Source: Ypsolopha sequella (taxonomy: Eukaryota > Arthropoda > Insecta > Lepidoptera > Ypsolophidae). From it: a stretch of DNA of 64,000 nt. Location of the stretch: NCBI GenBank assembly GCA_934047225.1, contig OW203992.1, forward strand, positions 16,481,501 through 16,545,500, read 5' to 3'. The notes below the pieces were generated by a model that saw only the letters and a list, made by a program, of their open reading frames with translations, was not told the DNA's origin and ran no database searches. Shown here piece after piece: positions 22,528-33,225 of the stretch (position 1 is the stretch's first letter; every line of letters starts with the position of its first letter). The translations under genes were made by a program, and so were the position numbers.

Positions 22528-23092
22528 ATGTTTTTAATACACCTGCTCAAAATAATTATGCTAGATTCTGTACCTGTATAGCGTGCGCAAAGTTACATGT
22601 TTTTCAACAACTAACGCCATCTAGGGGAAATCAAAATCGGATAAACTTAAAACTGTTTATTCTTATTTAGGATAACTATTTTCAAACTTTTATATTATTA
22701 AATTAAATATGTTGAATTGTAAAAGATGTCTTATAAATTCATAACGATTTTAGACGTCATAATTTATATTCTATTGAATCTATCTTAGAACTTATTTTTA
22801 AAAAGATTTTAGAAAGAAAGATGTTTGCTTTATTTTGTCATATTGGTAAAACAGTGCCATACTGACAGACAGTTTCAGACTTGGCACAAAAAGGTTCCTT
22901 GTAAGTTTTTGTCGACTTGCTATTTAGTTTTATCATTTCATGTAATTTTTCGCAGTTGTATTAAAACACATCGTTTGATACACGTGCGAGTGTCGATATT
23001 TCTCGTAACGACCGTTTTTTCGTCAAAAAATCAGTCGTGCCTTGAAAATATCAACCATCTCGCACTAGAATTAAAATCTAATATTATCTACG
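22528..23092 (+). mobile_element. Hairpin-capped element, short copy 2
   Basis: Begins TTTTTAATACACCTGCTCAA and reaches CGCAGTTGTATTAAAAC at about 22970, matching the termini of the 21467 copy. A different hairpin follows (about 22976-23092), opening GATACACGTGCGAGTG and closing with CATCTCGCACTAG. The interior is shorter and lacks the MSNF ORF. Confidence 0.6.
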
Positions 23093-23362
23093 CTAATATC
23101 GTAAAATCCTGATTATAAACTCAAAAATTAAACTCGCCCACGGCTCTTTCTTTAAACTGAGACTCGTGTTTATTAACCTCTTTATCTAGCTCTTTATGTA
23201 CCAGTTTCATAAACTACTATTATTGTGGAGCGGAACCTAGTGATGCTAATTTATACCGAAAGTGTAAAACAATGCCCAAGTTACGTTCATGATGTATTTT
23301 ATACATTTTAACTTAAATTTTGTCCTGATAAATATCTTACCAAATTGCTACTAGCGATGCCG
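23093..23362. other. Intronic sequence, no gene seen
   Basis: No feature recognised. Confidence 0.4.
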
Positions 23363-23585
23363 TCACCTATTATGTATATTTAGTTGCCAACTGAACTGGG
23401 TGCCTATCATCAAACACATAGATATACTATTCCGATTGTTTTCGGATATGTTCGCACTTGAAGTGACGGCACAGTTCGTAAATAGTTTAATACCCACTAA
23501 AGGCCATTTTGAAAGTTCAGTTTTTATCTATGTTTTTGATGATAGGCACTACGCAACCAAAGATACATAATAGATAGAGGGGCTG
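23363..23585. mobile_element. Foldback MITE (CTATTATGTATMTTTAGTTGCC ends), copy 1
   Basis: CCTATTATGTATATTTAGTT ... GTGCCTATCATCAAACACAT at the left and its inverted counterpart at the right (GATGATAGGCAC ... CCAAAGATACATAATAG). The interior ATATACTATTCCGATTG... matches the MITE at the centre of the 31546-32060 palindrome. About 210 bp. Confidence 0.75.
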
Positions 23586-25157
23586 AACACATAAGATGGT
23601 GGTATTGTAACAATCGTGTTTTCAAAGGAATACTTATTTATATTTAATTTGGAAGTTATAATTACGTTTTAAGAATGTTTTAAGTATGTGTAGAAAAGAC
23701 GTGCAAATTCCGTAGAATTAAAGGTATTTAAATTTGACATTCGCTCTCTCAACCAGCTTAATCACCTTTGACAAAAGTTTCTTGCAAAAATGTATTAATA
23801 AGCTTAATTTGTAGAGTATTTGAAACTTTTGAATCCAAAATATCTTTGTATTATCGCTTTTGAAGATTCACATCCTCCACATATCAGAGACATTCATGTT
23901 ATAGGGTGCCTATTCTGATTAATAAACTTCGAAAAGGAATAACGCTCCTTGTTCGTTCTATTATTTAATGCATAAATTGTATATTAATAAGTATTGCAGG
24001 AATTTTGTTACAATTAACTTTCACATGTTATCAAAGTTTAGTGAAAATACTAAGGTACTCATAAACTACTCATATCCTTTTATTTCTTATAAATTTAACT
24101 CCAATATGACTTTTAATGACTCTATTTTATTTGCTATTTTTGTAACAAAAAGTTTGAAGTGAGACTGTCTAGACTAGGCAATATTTAAGGGTATACACTC
24201 TCAGTCTAGTGCTGAACTAAAATAACCGGGAAATAAGGCTTTAGCTACGAAACCACGCAGCCCTGCACTTTATTGATTTGTGGGTTACGATTTAAGAGGA
24301 TTTGGTAGAGCTGGGCTTAAACCGACCGGGTTATACGCTAAGTTCATTGGATTGCTTACGTGATAGCATAAACGTTCAATGACATGGGTGTGTACGACAC
24401 CTACTACCACTTTTGATATTACTCAGGAGATATTTAAGTACAGAAATATACACGAATATGTAGCCTCTAGCTGCGTTTTTGAGGGCCCGTTTTGAGGGCC
24501 CGTTTTGAGGTAAAACGACTGAGTGTGAGTATATCATAGTATGTTAAAATTTGCACTGTCCGAGTTTTTCTTCCCGGGAAATTTTCACTAGATTTGCTGT
24601 TAATATGTATATATATACGAGTAACTAACTTTTTGTGAAGATCGCAATGAAATTCTTTGGGTAAGTAAGTAATCAATTTATTTGACGCCACCACACTTAT
24701 TATAAAACACAAATCTTAACTTAAACAATGACAGGTACATGAAAATAATATAGCTTACGACTATCAATACTAACTTTAAGTTAGTTCTAAAGAAAAAATA
24801 TAAAATTAAAACTGTATTTTGTAGGCAAGAAAAAGGAAATATTTTTCTCAAGGGTTTTATATTGAAGCACCTCCCCTCGAACCATTGCACAAATTCCCGG
24901 AATAAAACATAAAATACCCTTCCGAGTTGTCTAGAAAGGGGTTGCAGGGATACAAATTGTTTGTTAACAATAAATCTGTTAGGGTTCCGTCAAAAGCGGA
25001 AATCCTGTACTTTGTCCGTCTGCCTGACACTCCCTTACATAAATCAAAAACTCTGCTGACTTTTGATCAACACACTTCAGTGCTATTGACAAAGCTCTTA
25101 CTGATCATACTGAATAAGTTTCCCAAATAAATATGAGAGAATATAAAAGTTGTGATT
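23586..25157. other. Intronic sequence with a small tandem repeat
   Basis: Mostly featureless. At about 24479-24513 the unit GAGGGCCCGTTTT is repeated about twice in tandem. The AT-rich segment 24665-24880 resembles a LINE 3' UTR in reverse but no coding end was found. Confidence 0.35.
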
Positions 25158-25426
25158 TATAAGGTGACATTATTTATGCAGCCGAATTCATACTGAAGAC
25201 TCGGTAAATAGTCTGTATCGAGGACCGAGGTTCGATGACCCTTTCTGGGAAATTCGTAAATATTTTTTTTCCTTTTCCCTACAAACGCAAACCCAGCCCC
25301 GAGTAGCTGTGGATAGTCAAAACTTTGTTTTTCAAATTTTGCCAAAAGTTTTTTTGTCCGTGATACTGATAATTGACCAAGCCTCCAGTATGAATTAGGC
25401 TGTATGAATAAATGTCACCTTGTATA
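25158..25426. mobile_element. TACAAGGTGAC foldback MITE, copy 1
   Basis: TATAAGGTGACATTATTTAT at the left and AATGTCACCTTGTATA at the right. Internally, AATTCATACTGAAGACTCGG pairs with CCAAGCCTCCAGTATGAATT. Copies at 25932, 42908 and 50523. Non-coding, TA-flanked. Confidence 0.8.
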
Positions 25427-25931
25427 CGTACAAAGTACTTGTATATACAAAGAACTTAAAGGTATAAAGCATATAAATATACAATTTATTGCTTATCCAA
25501 TTTACCTTCAGTAGTTCATATAAACAGCGAAAAAAAAAATTGATATGTTAAAATCATGTTTTCTTCGCTACTTCGAGCAATAAATGTTTTATCTTATTTA
25601 CAATTTTATTACAAGTATACATACAATTCTCGTTGTGTATTATGTGAGGTGCATATAAGCAGCGGAATCTCCAGTCGAAATACAAGTAGGTACGCAGTGT
25701 GAACGCTGCAGATAGCACCCTCGTGTCATTGCACACTCAGTGTAAAACGCCCTTTTGAGACGTCTGACGCCGACGTCTTGCGTCTCGGGTTCTATACAGG
25801 TGGATACAAAAGTTGTTAGAAAAGCTTGATAGGACAAACATTATTATAACCCCGAATAAGATTCATTTTCTCTGAGAATTTGATTTCTTATCGTTTTTTC
25901 CATCTTGTAATGATTCCTAAAAGTATTTAGA
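25427..25931. other. Intronic sequence, no gene seen
   Basis: No recognised feature. Short frames at 25554-25837 on the minus strand are chance-like. Confidence 0.4.
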
Positions 25932-26212
25932 TATACAAGGTGACTTTTTGATCATTGTCCAAATTCATACTAGAGGCTTGGTAAGTGATCAGCATCTTGA
26001 AACAATAACAATTTTTGTGAAATTCGTATAATAAAATTTCGACTTCCCATAGTAATTCAATCCCAACTCCCAGTCTTGAGTGAACCACTATGGGAGTCGA
26101 AATTTCATTTTATAAATTTTACAAAAATCGTTATTGGTTCATGATGCTGATCACGTACCAAGGCTCAAGTAAGAATTTGGACGATGTTTACAAATTCACC
26201 TATCTATATTTT
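25932..26212. mobile_element. TACAAGGTGAC foldback MITE, copy 2
   Basis: TATACAAGGTGACTTTTTGA at the left. The right side carries the inverted TTGGACGATGTTTACAAATT and a degraded terminus. The two halves are highly complementary around GGGAGTCGAAATTTCATTTT. Confidence 0.8.
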
Positions 26213-26546
26213 ATGTTTTGTTTCTGTAATGTAAATTAAAATCCTAACAGTGGCATTGTTTAAAATAAAACCAGGCAAAAGTTAATATTGGTGTTTTTCT
26301 CTGCAAGACAATTCAAATATTATACCGTTAAAGTCACCTTGACAGTCACCCGAAAAAAAAAACCGTTCAAGTGTGAGTAGGACTCGCTCCCTAAGGTTTC
26401 CCTATCATTCTAATAAGTTAGTACACTTGAATAACGTTGTAATAAAAATACAAACTTACTTGTATAAGGCTTAGTCCGAGCACTATAAGTGTAGACTAAA
26501 AACTAAACACCTTACACATATTTACATGCACATTTTTAGTAAAATA
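26213..26546. other. Intronic sequence, no gene seen
   Basis: No feature recognised. Confidence 0.4.
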
Positions 26547-26632
26547 GCAAATTCAAATTCAAATAGTTTATTTTGCAAAGTAGGTATATATAATACACTT
26601 TTTACAAGTCAAATTTAATCTAAGCATTGCTA
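26547..26632 (-). mobile_element. LINE 3' tail
   Basis: CAAATTCAAATTCAAATAGT ... CAAAGTAGGTATATATAATA is the reverse complement of the tail seen at 43640-43708 (TTTACAAAATAAACTATTTG). Tails of the form AATAAACTATTTGAATTTGA are characteristic of abundant lepidopteran non-LTR elements. Only the tail remains. Confidence 0.6.
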
Positions 26633-26634
26633 TT

Positions 26635-26786
26635 AACACCGATTCGGCGCAACACAACTTGACTTAATTGACAGGACTAAACTTAATTTAAGTATTCTGT
26701 CCTTTTCTTTCTGTATCGAAAAGACAAAAACGGCACGCTCAAAATAAGTTTAGTCTTGTCATTTGTGTTAAGCCGAATCGACACCA
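26635..26786. mobile_element. Short foldback MITE (GTGTCGATTCGGC ends), copy 2
   Basis: CACCGATTCGGCGCAACACA at the left and AGCCGAATCGACACC at the right. The centre TCCTTTTCTTTCTG matches the copy at 10925. Slightly longer because of a small central insertion. Confidence 0.75.
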
Positions 26787-27123
26787 TTGTCTTACTTCTT
26801 TATAGTTTAAGCGCGAATAGAAGCATACAAATAAAAAAATATAGAATTTTATCCACGAAATATGGTTTTCCGACCAAGTGTACAGCCGCGCCGCGCGCCG
26901 TCAGCTGGAGATAAATGACTGTAGTAAGACACTTCGCTTAGGTACAGAGAGAAAGGTACATGAGAACATTGGCACAGAGTAAATAATAGATACTGGCTTT
27001 GTTTTATTGAAAAATACTAAAAATCTACAAGGAAATTTCTTCTTTTTCTCATTCTTGTTTAAATAATTTGTGTCTACCACTTTCGTTTAAACGCGTATAC
27101 AGGATGTTAATAAACTGCTGATA
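26787..27123. other. Intronic sequence, no gene seen
   Basis: A brief GC-rich run (CAGCCGCGCCGCGCGCCGTC near 26882) is the only departure from AT-rich background. Confidence 0.4.
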
Positions 27124-27368
27124 TTAAGAGCGGTTTTGCAGTCGGATTGTGAAAAACCCACCTTTTTCTAATTAATCGATACTGAACACTAACATTTTTG
27201 AAATTCTAATTTACAGAAACAAACAAATTTGCGATGGCAGCTTACATACATACATAGGTAATAAGGTTTTGTTAAATAACTTTTGTGTGAATTTTGATTT
27301 AAGTGTTCTGTTTCGATTAATTAGAAAAAGGAGGGTTGTTCAAAATCCGGCTGCGAAACTGCTCTTAA
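27124..27368. mobile_element. TTAA-flanked foldback MITE
   Basis: TTAAGAGCGGTTTTGCAGTC at the left and GGCTGCGAAACTGCTCTTAA at the right. The arms extend about 65 bp (CACCTTTTTCTAATTAATCG / CGATTAATTAGAAAAAGG). TTAA is at both boundaries. About 245 bp, non-coding. Confidence 0.85.
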
Positions 27369-28065
27369 CATAAACCATAATATTGATAGATGTGGGTTTT
27401 CCTAGAGAAACTTTGTTTAGAAGATCTGTACTATAATTAATTATTTAAAAATATAGAATATAAAACACAACGAAACCAAGAGTACCAAGAGTTTTCAGAT
27501 ATTAAAATCTCAGACCACTAAAAGATCCTGGTAGATAAACCAAACAATACTTATAATACTTTATATTCTCTGACTTAGGCATCTAGGTCATCTAAAAGCC
27601 TCAGTAGAATTATAGTCCAAGTGCAGGGACTCCATTTCCATTTAAAAGATAAATCTCTTCTTTGGCTAAAACCGTCAGATCAGCATGACATAGCGCTCGC
27701 GCAAGTTTTGTAATATGAGAAAGTTTTTCAGCAAGTAAGCTGGCGCGTGCTTGTGACCAGCTGATGACTTTAGAAACTTGATCCTGTGTTATTTATTTAT
27801 ATACGTAGATAATGTACACGAACTTGTTAGATATGAGAAATTTGTTTAAAATGTGTGAAACTTTCCAGCTTTATTAAATGGCATAGGTTTTGTAAATTCT
27901 AAATGTGTAACTTTGTAAGTATACAAATTAAAACAAATTTTGGAGTACGCATTTCAAAATTCAATTCTTGTTCTTGTCTTAATATATAATAATGTCTTTA
28001 TTATATTTTAAGTTTAAACACAGATCAGTAACTGCTTATGGCAAAATCTCTGACAATTCTTTGTT
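27369..28065. other. Intronic sequence, no gene seen
   Basis: AT-rich, no feature recognised. Confidence 0.4.
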
Positions 28066-28238
28066 TATTGCGCGTTTCATCGAATAGTTCATCTGCCGTA
28101 ATGTTGGTAGCAATGTAAACCAGTTAAAATCATCCAATCCATAGACATAAAATTTTGTTGTATCCAATGATCTCGTTTAAACGTCGTTGAAAGACACATT
28201 ACTTACGACAGACGAACTATTTGATGCAACGCACTCTA
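28066..28238. mobile_element. Short foldback element
   Basis: TTGCGCGTTTCATCGAATAG...TTCATCTGCCGTAATG pairs with CATTACTTACGACAGACGAA...CTATTTGATGCAACGCACTC. Arms are about 45 bp around a ~75-bp centre. The target duplication was not determined. Confidence 0.55.
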
Positions 28239-28759
28239 GTTCTTAGCTTTTATTTTTATTAATGAATCCATATATTTCTAAAGGGATTCGTTTGACGTTC
28301 GCGTAAATATTTCATGACAAAGTCGAAACGAGACAAGTTCAATGCGACTTACGAAGAAATTATTGATTTCCAAGCAGCGAAGGAAGGGGCGAACTTTTGC
28401 ATTCGCTTCCTTTTGCCAGACAACTCGTTCAACTAAAAGTTATTATAAACTCAAATAGGTATTAAACACTCCATCACGTTTAAATCCAGCTTGAAACCAC
28501 GTTTTATACCTCGTATCTAAAACTTTCATTATGGTATAAAAGTTTATTTAGGCTACGAAGTATTACTCGGCTATATTTACTTAGGAGGTCTGTACTTAAC
28601 TTTTATGTAGAGCTTTTAAGTTGTAACGTATATTTTAGCAAAATTAAACGATTAACCTTCACGTAGTTACATTCTTGTCGAATTACGAATTCTCTCGTAT
28701 CCCTTTGAGCGAATAGCGAAACTGGAAAACTAGTTTAAATTTAAGGCCTTTCCTTTTCA
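28239..28759. other. Intronic sequence, no gene seen
   Basis: No feature recognised. Confidence 0.4.
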
Positions 28760-29430
28760 GGGTTCCGTAGTCAGCAAGGAATCCTTATCGTTTCGCCATA
28801 TCCGTCTGTCTAGTACTAGAAAGCTGTAATTTGGCATGTAATACATATCAATCACGCCGACAACGTGGTAAAACAAAATCCTGAAAAAAAAAATTTTTTT
28901 TCTGGTGCGTGGAGGCACGCAAAATGGGGATGATTTTTTTTCTCGTTTATCCCATGGTGTGGGGTGTCTTTGGATAGGTCGTTAAAATGTTGCGGGTGTC
29001 TTAACAACATTTTTCAATTCATGGATCCGTTTGCGAAATATTAAGCTTTAAAGTGCAAATTTTTGTTAGAGTCAAGTGTCCCCCCCTGCCGGGTAAACGG
29101 TTGTTTTTGGATATGTGAAAAAATTCACGGTAGTAGTATGTATAACGAAGTTAAAAGGAAAACTATCAGAACTAAGTAGGCTTTATAAGTTAACGAGTAA
29201 AGATCGCGCCTAACTTTTAGTCCCCTCTAAACACGAGGTGATTCGCATTGGCAGGAACAAAATATGGGCCGTTCTTCGGAAGAGCAACTTCCGAGCGTAC
29301 TAGAAGTTTGGCGCGATCTGTATTAATCGACAAACTTATAAAAAGTACTTGGAGAAGTATAAGTCCGCATATTGTGTAGGGCAACGGAACCCTACATTGC
29401 GCGTGGTCTGACACGCACTTGGCCCGTTTT
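28760..29430 (+). mobile_element. GGTTCCGTA-family repeat, complete-looking copy
   Basis: Begins GGGTTCCGTAGTCAGCAAGG and ends ...CAACGGAACCCTACATTGCG...CACGCACTTGGCCCG. The interior includes TCTGGTGCGTGGAGGCACGC and ATCCCATGGTGTGGGGTGTC. The ends are shared with 19030, 29433, 41195 and 57741. There is no intact ORF. It may be a non-autonomous relative of a larger lepidopteran transposon; the superfamily was not determined. Confidence 0.6.
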
Positions 29431-29939
29431 TAGGGTTCCTTACCCAAAGGGCAAAGCGGAGCCCTATTAATGTCAGTCTGCTGTCCGTCTGTCTGTCTGA
29501 CCGTATGTCACGGGTCTCGGAATGAGATAGAAACCAGAAATTTTATATGTTGTGTAAAACGTTGACCCAAAACCGAATATTGAATTTAAAATGTAATTAA
29601 ATTATTTTTCAGGAAAAAGGAGACAACTTTTTTTTTTTCTTACCCTCGCTTGTGGGGTGTTATTTTCTAGAACTCATTAAGTAGTAATTGAATAAATAAT
29701 GTTTTTAAGCCTTTTTTGGCCTTTTATTGTTTTAGATATATTATAATATATAAATAAAAAGTATTTATTAGTTTCGTAATATATTTCGGCCAACTTGTGG
29801 CCGTCGTTAGTCAAATAATTAAATAAACAAGATTAAGTAGAGTATTAAAAACTCATTAAGTAGAGTATAAATATATATATATTTTTTTATCTTAAAAGAT
29901 AAAGAAATTGGGGGCTATCAAAGTAGCAATTTTTAGACC

Positions 29940-30160
29940 ATTTTTGTTACGGGGTCTCAAATTCAATTCAAATTCAAATTCAATCTCAAAGGCCAAAGCA
30001 ATAAGAAATTTAAAGTTTCTGTATATTATGTAACATATGCTGTATTTAAACGACAAATACTGTTTTTGTTCAAACAATAAAATTAACTTAAATAACATTA
30101 AAATAAAAATAAAAAAGACTAAAATAAATACATCTAAACTAAACTAAAAATTTTACATTA
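29940..30160 (-). mobile_element. LINE 3' tail fragments
   Basis: TTCAATTCAAATTCAAATTC (29960s) is a reverse LINE tail. AAATAAATACATCTAAACTA (about 30122-30145) is the reverse complement of the tail at 53795 and 10595. Two retroposition events, or one rearranged, lie side by side. Confidence 0.5.
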
Positions 30161-30169
30161 GATAAAAAA

Positions 30170-30345
30170 CGCTAGCCAAATCGTTGCCGTCGCCGAAAAG
30201 GGTGCCCGTAAGGCTAGCGGCGTTGGGACGCTGGATGGCCAGGCTTATTCTTTGGCCAAAATAGCCCCCAGCCCTTCGGTCACCCGAAGCGTCGACCGGC
30301 CCGAGAGTTCCTACGCCAAATGGCATAAATGTACATATAACTCTC
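30170..30345. other. GC-rich block of unknown origin
   Basis: GTTGCCGTCGCCGAAAAGGG through CGAAGCGTCGACCGGCCCGA is clearly richer in GC than its flanks and directly follows a LINE tail. An open + frame reads VAVAEKGARKASGVGTLDGQ. I do not recognise it. It may be a piece of a retroelement coding region. Confidence 0.4.
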
Positions 30346-30632
30346 GTCCTCAGCTTTATACTTGCCCTTAGAATAATAAATTATTCTATGTACTTGCCAC
30401 GCTGAGCATTTCTGCAAAGAAATTAATTTCAACAAAAAATACTAAAATGCCGATTTATAATGTAGTTTTAGGGTTACGTCCCCGAATACTCAACCAACTT
30501 AATTTTGCATTTTTTTATGTCTGACAGAATTAAAGCATTACCTAAAATTAAATAAATATCTAGTTTGAAATAATTGGTCATATGTACGGAACCCTAAAGA
30601 GCGAGGCCCGACTCGCACTTGGCCAATTTTTT

Positions 30633-30941
30633 TATAGATTTTAAAGCTTTTAACGTTTTCGACGGACGTGATTGGATTATGCAAGGAAAATACCAACACG
30701 GACTGCTAAAGTTTTACGGCTCTAGTTTTATTTACGTGCATTTTTCTTGAGCAGCTTAAATGGGTGGATGGGGGTGGAGGGTGTCAAACCCCCCCTCCTC
30801 CCGGTTGGGGTTAAAAACATTTTAGATAATAGACCCCTCACCATTAGTTTTTGTCGTACGTATCGTTTTCACGATTCCCTTATATACTTCTATATTGGTT
30901 ATATCATACCACTCTGCCTTTCTTGGATATAATTTGTACAT
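30633..30941. other. Intronic sequence, no gene seen
   Basis: Includes a C-rich run near 30789-30803. No feature recognised. Confidence 0.4.
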
Positions 30942-31265
30942 GTTACCGGCCAAACTGACTTTAGGACAATCCAGTTGGACAAACTAGTTCATGTTGCCAG
31001 ATGAGGAAACTGATATTACAGTGTTGCGGGCTCAAAATTACAATGTTTGGGACCAAATTACATTAGAATTCATTCATTTTCATATTTTTCGCAATCTTTA
31101 ACTAGCTTACGTTACTTTTGGCGTTAGAAAATTACAGTGTCTCCATACGCTGTAATTTCACTAAGTACTACAATGTGTAGTAGATCGTGTTAAGTTACAG
31201 TAGATCTACTGTAATTATAGTGTGTCTGGCAACACTTTGTCCTAAAGTCGAGTTTGGCCGGTAAC
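30942..31265. mobile_element. Foldback element (GTTACCGGCC ends)
   Basis: GTTACCGGCCAAACTGACTT then TAGGACAA at the left. TTGTCCTAAAGTCGAGTTTG then GCCGGTAAC at the right. The ~32-bp arms are nearly perfect. The interior has further short inverted words (TTACAGTGT...TACGCTGTAA). Non-coding, about 324 bp. Confidence 0.75.
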
Positions 31266-31545
31266 GTTTGTGAGTACATGATTGTGTCCATGAGTTACAA
31301 AAAACATCCGGATCCTCCAGGTCATCAAAAAAAAAAGGGTTCGGGTTCGAGTCTTGGCATTGCATTGGGGTATTACCGATGAACTTTTCGTAATGTCGCA
31401 TTTGCATAATATATTTCATACGTAGGACTTGCGGAGCGGCCTGAAAAACCTTGCAAACCTTCTACTTCTACTTCAGTAAAGAATGTATTATTTTGATAAA
31501 ATAGTATATTATTTTTGGAGTCTTTTTGCAGGGATCTGCTAAAAC

Positions 31546-32060
31546 AGAAACGTGATTGATGAAATTCGACTCGATACAAATATTTATTGAAATTTTCGAC
31601 ACCAATTCTCCTGGTTTTACAATTTGGAATGACATATGGACTGCAATTATATTTTATTAGATGGGTTTTTACGGTATCCGAGACCAGAGGGCCTATTATG
31701 TATCTTTAGTTGCCATTTGAACTGGATGCCTATCACCAAAAACATAGATATACTATCGAGTTCCGGTTGTCTAAGGATTTGTTCGGACTTGAAGTGAGGA
31801 CACATTTCGTAAATAGTTCAGTACCCACAAATAGCAATTTTAAAAGTTCCATTTTTAGCTATGTTTTTGATGATAGGCATCCAGTTCAAATGGCAACTAA
31901 AGATACATAATAGGCCCTCTGGTCTCGGATACCGTAAAAACCCATCTAATAAAATATAATTGCAGTCCATATGTCATTCCAAATTGTAAAACCAGGAGAA
32001 TTGGTGTCGAAAATTTCAATAAATATTTGTATCGAGTCGAATTTCATCAATCACGTTTCT
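31546..32060. repeat. 515-bp palindrome with 202-bp arms
   Basis: Left arm 31546-31747 and right arm 31859-32060 are reverse complements over 202 positions with one mismatch that I could find (31736 area: CACCAAAAA versus CATCAAAAA). The 111-bp loop is 31748-31858. The inner ~65 bp of each arm plus the loop is the CTATTATGTATCTTTAGTTGCC MITE. The outer ~135 bp of each arm is flanking sequence of the host repeat, present in single copy at 34437-34565. Confidence 0.9.
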
Positions 32061-32110
32061 AACCTAGTCCAGTTGGCAACTAAAGATACAGAATAGAGGG
32101 GCTGGTTAAA
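32061..32110. repeat. Remnant MITE terminus beside the palindrome
   Basis: GTCCAGTTGGCAACTAAAGATACAG and AATAGAGGGGCTGG repeat the right end of the MITE (compare 23550-23585) once more outside the palindrome, just before the host repeat resumes. Confidence 0.6.
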
Positions 32111-32256
32111 CGAAATTTTGATAGCAACTTTAGTACACTTTATATTAATAAAAATCCGACTTTTTGCTACTTTTCCACGAATCCGATCCTCTCGCACTGA
32201 GGATTTTTTCGCATATGGAGTAAGAGGGACGCTAAAACTTTTACATATCGCCTTAT

Positions 32257-33000
32257 TGACCTTGCAGTCCATGGGAGTATCTGTGTGACGGGGCGGCGAA
32301 ACAAAAGCCATACTTTTTGACCAAGATGTAGTAGGGTTGTTAGAGTTAGGGCATGTAGAATCAGGCCTTGCCTTACGGCTTGGCTCTACATGAGATTTGA
32401 TAACTTTTTAACAGTGAAAGCATCATGAGCTTGTGAGTCTTGACAACCTACTTTACATACAATATTTTTGGTGGCATTGTAAATTTGTAATATGTCCGAA
32501 GTAGATAACTACAAGGAATAGCTTAATTAAAGGGTGAAAAGTGGATATGAGAGTTATACTCTTAATTTGAACACCTTCACGCCCACCAAGGATAATTATC
32601 GTGAAGTTATGACAATACGGATGAAAAATGCTACGGTAACATTGAAAGAAGAGTAAATACGAGAAATAAAGTGAACGGAGCCCTGCACTCCTATGGGCAG
32701 TTCAAATAGAGTGTTCTTCTACACATATGTATGGTACTGAATGTTGGGATTGTTGGCAAGATTAGCATCGAAGCAGAGTGAATGAAGTGGAATAAAACGG
32801 ACACAGATAATACAATAGTTACGGAGTACTTGTATTATGTGGTTTGAGGTTGTGGTGTGTTTTGACATTTGATCGTATATGTGGTTTATCATTGAATGAT
32901 AGATATAGGTATATTATTTCCTTTTTGAAATGTGTGGTGATGACGTCACTGAAGTTCAGATGAAAGACATCCCTTTTTTTTTTGTTTAATAAAGGATATT
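32257..33000. other. Intronic sequence with one weak hairpin
   Basis: Around 32345-32400, GGCATGTAGAATCAGGCCTT and CTTGGCTCTACATGAGATT can pair, with apex TGCCTTACGG. Otherwise there is nothing recognised. Confidence 0.35.
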
Positions 33001-33069
33001 CTTCGAAACGGTTTTCGAATCGTTAATGGCAAAAAAAGAAGAGGTCAATTGGCGAAATAGTGGAAAAGG

Positions 33070-33225
33070 GCAAAGTCAGAAGTCTCCGGAATAGAAGAGC
33101 TTGTATGACTAGATTGATGAATGTGGAAGAAGCGAAGAGATGTGTCAGGATCATAGCAGATGAAATTCTGTAGTCTCTGCTTACCCTTCTAGGAGACAGG
33201 CGTGAGTACATTATGTGTGTGATAC
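33070..33225 (+). mobile_element. LINE ORF2 C-terminal remnant
   Basis: The translation includes the frame RACMTRLMNVEEAKR, typical of the C-terminus of an abundant lepidopteran non-LTR element (endings like RLMNVEEAKEVCRDRSKW followed by VSAYP). A related fragment is at 50380-50512, with the shared DNA word GAAGAGCTTGTATGACTAGA. Here the frame is broken soon after, and only the 3' end remains. Confidence 0.7.

Larger units (their letters stand above)
29433..30632 (+). mobile_element. Second GGTTCCGTA-family repeat, abutting the first, with nested LINE pieces
   Basis: The left end GGGTTCCTTACCCAAAGGGC ... GTCTGCTGTCCGTCTGTCTG starts two bases after the preceding copy ends. The right end GTACGGAACCCTAAAGAGCG ... 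GACTCGCACTTGGCC lies at 30586-30625. Between them are LINE-derived pieces (29955-30160) and a GC-rich block (30170-30345). Treating the two ends as one element is an inference. Confidence 0.45.
31468..32256 (+). mobile_element. CATATCGCCTTA-family element disrupted by a palindrome, copy A
   Basis: Parallel to the uninterrupted copy B at 34350-34730: shared start near CTACTTCAG..AATGTATTATTTTGAT, shared TGGAATGACATATGGACTGC-like block (with substitutions), shared right part CTGGTTAAACGAAATTTTG ... CTAAAACTTTTACATATCGC. Copy A carries an extra ~400 bp in the middle, consisting of a MITE and an inverted copy of the element's own left part. Confidence 0.7.
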
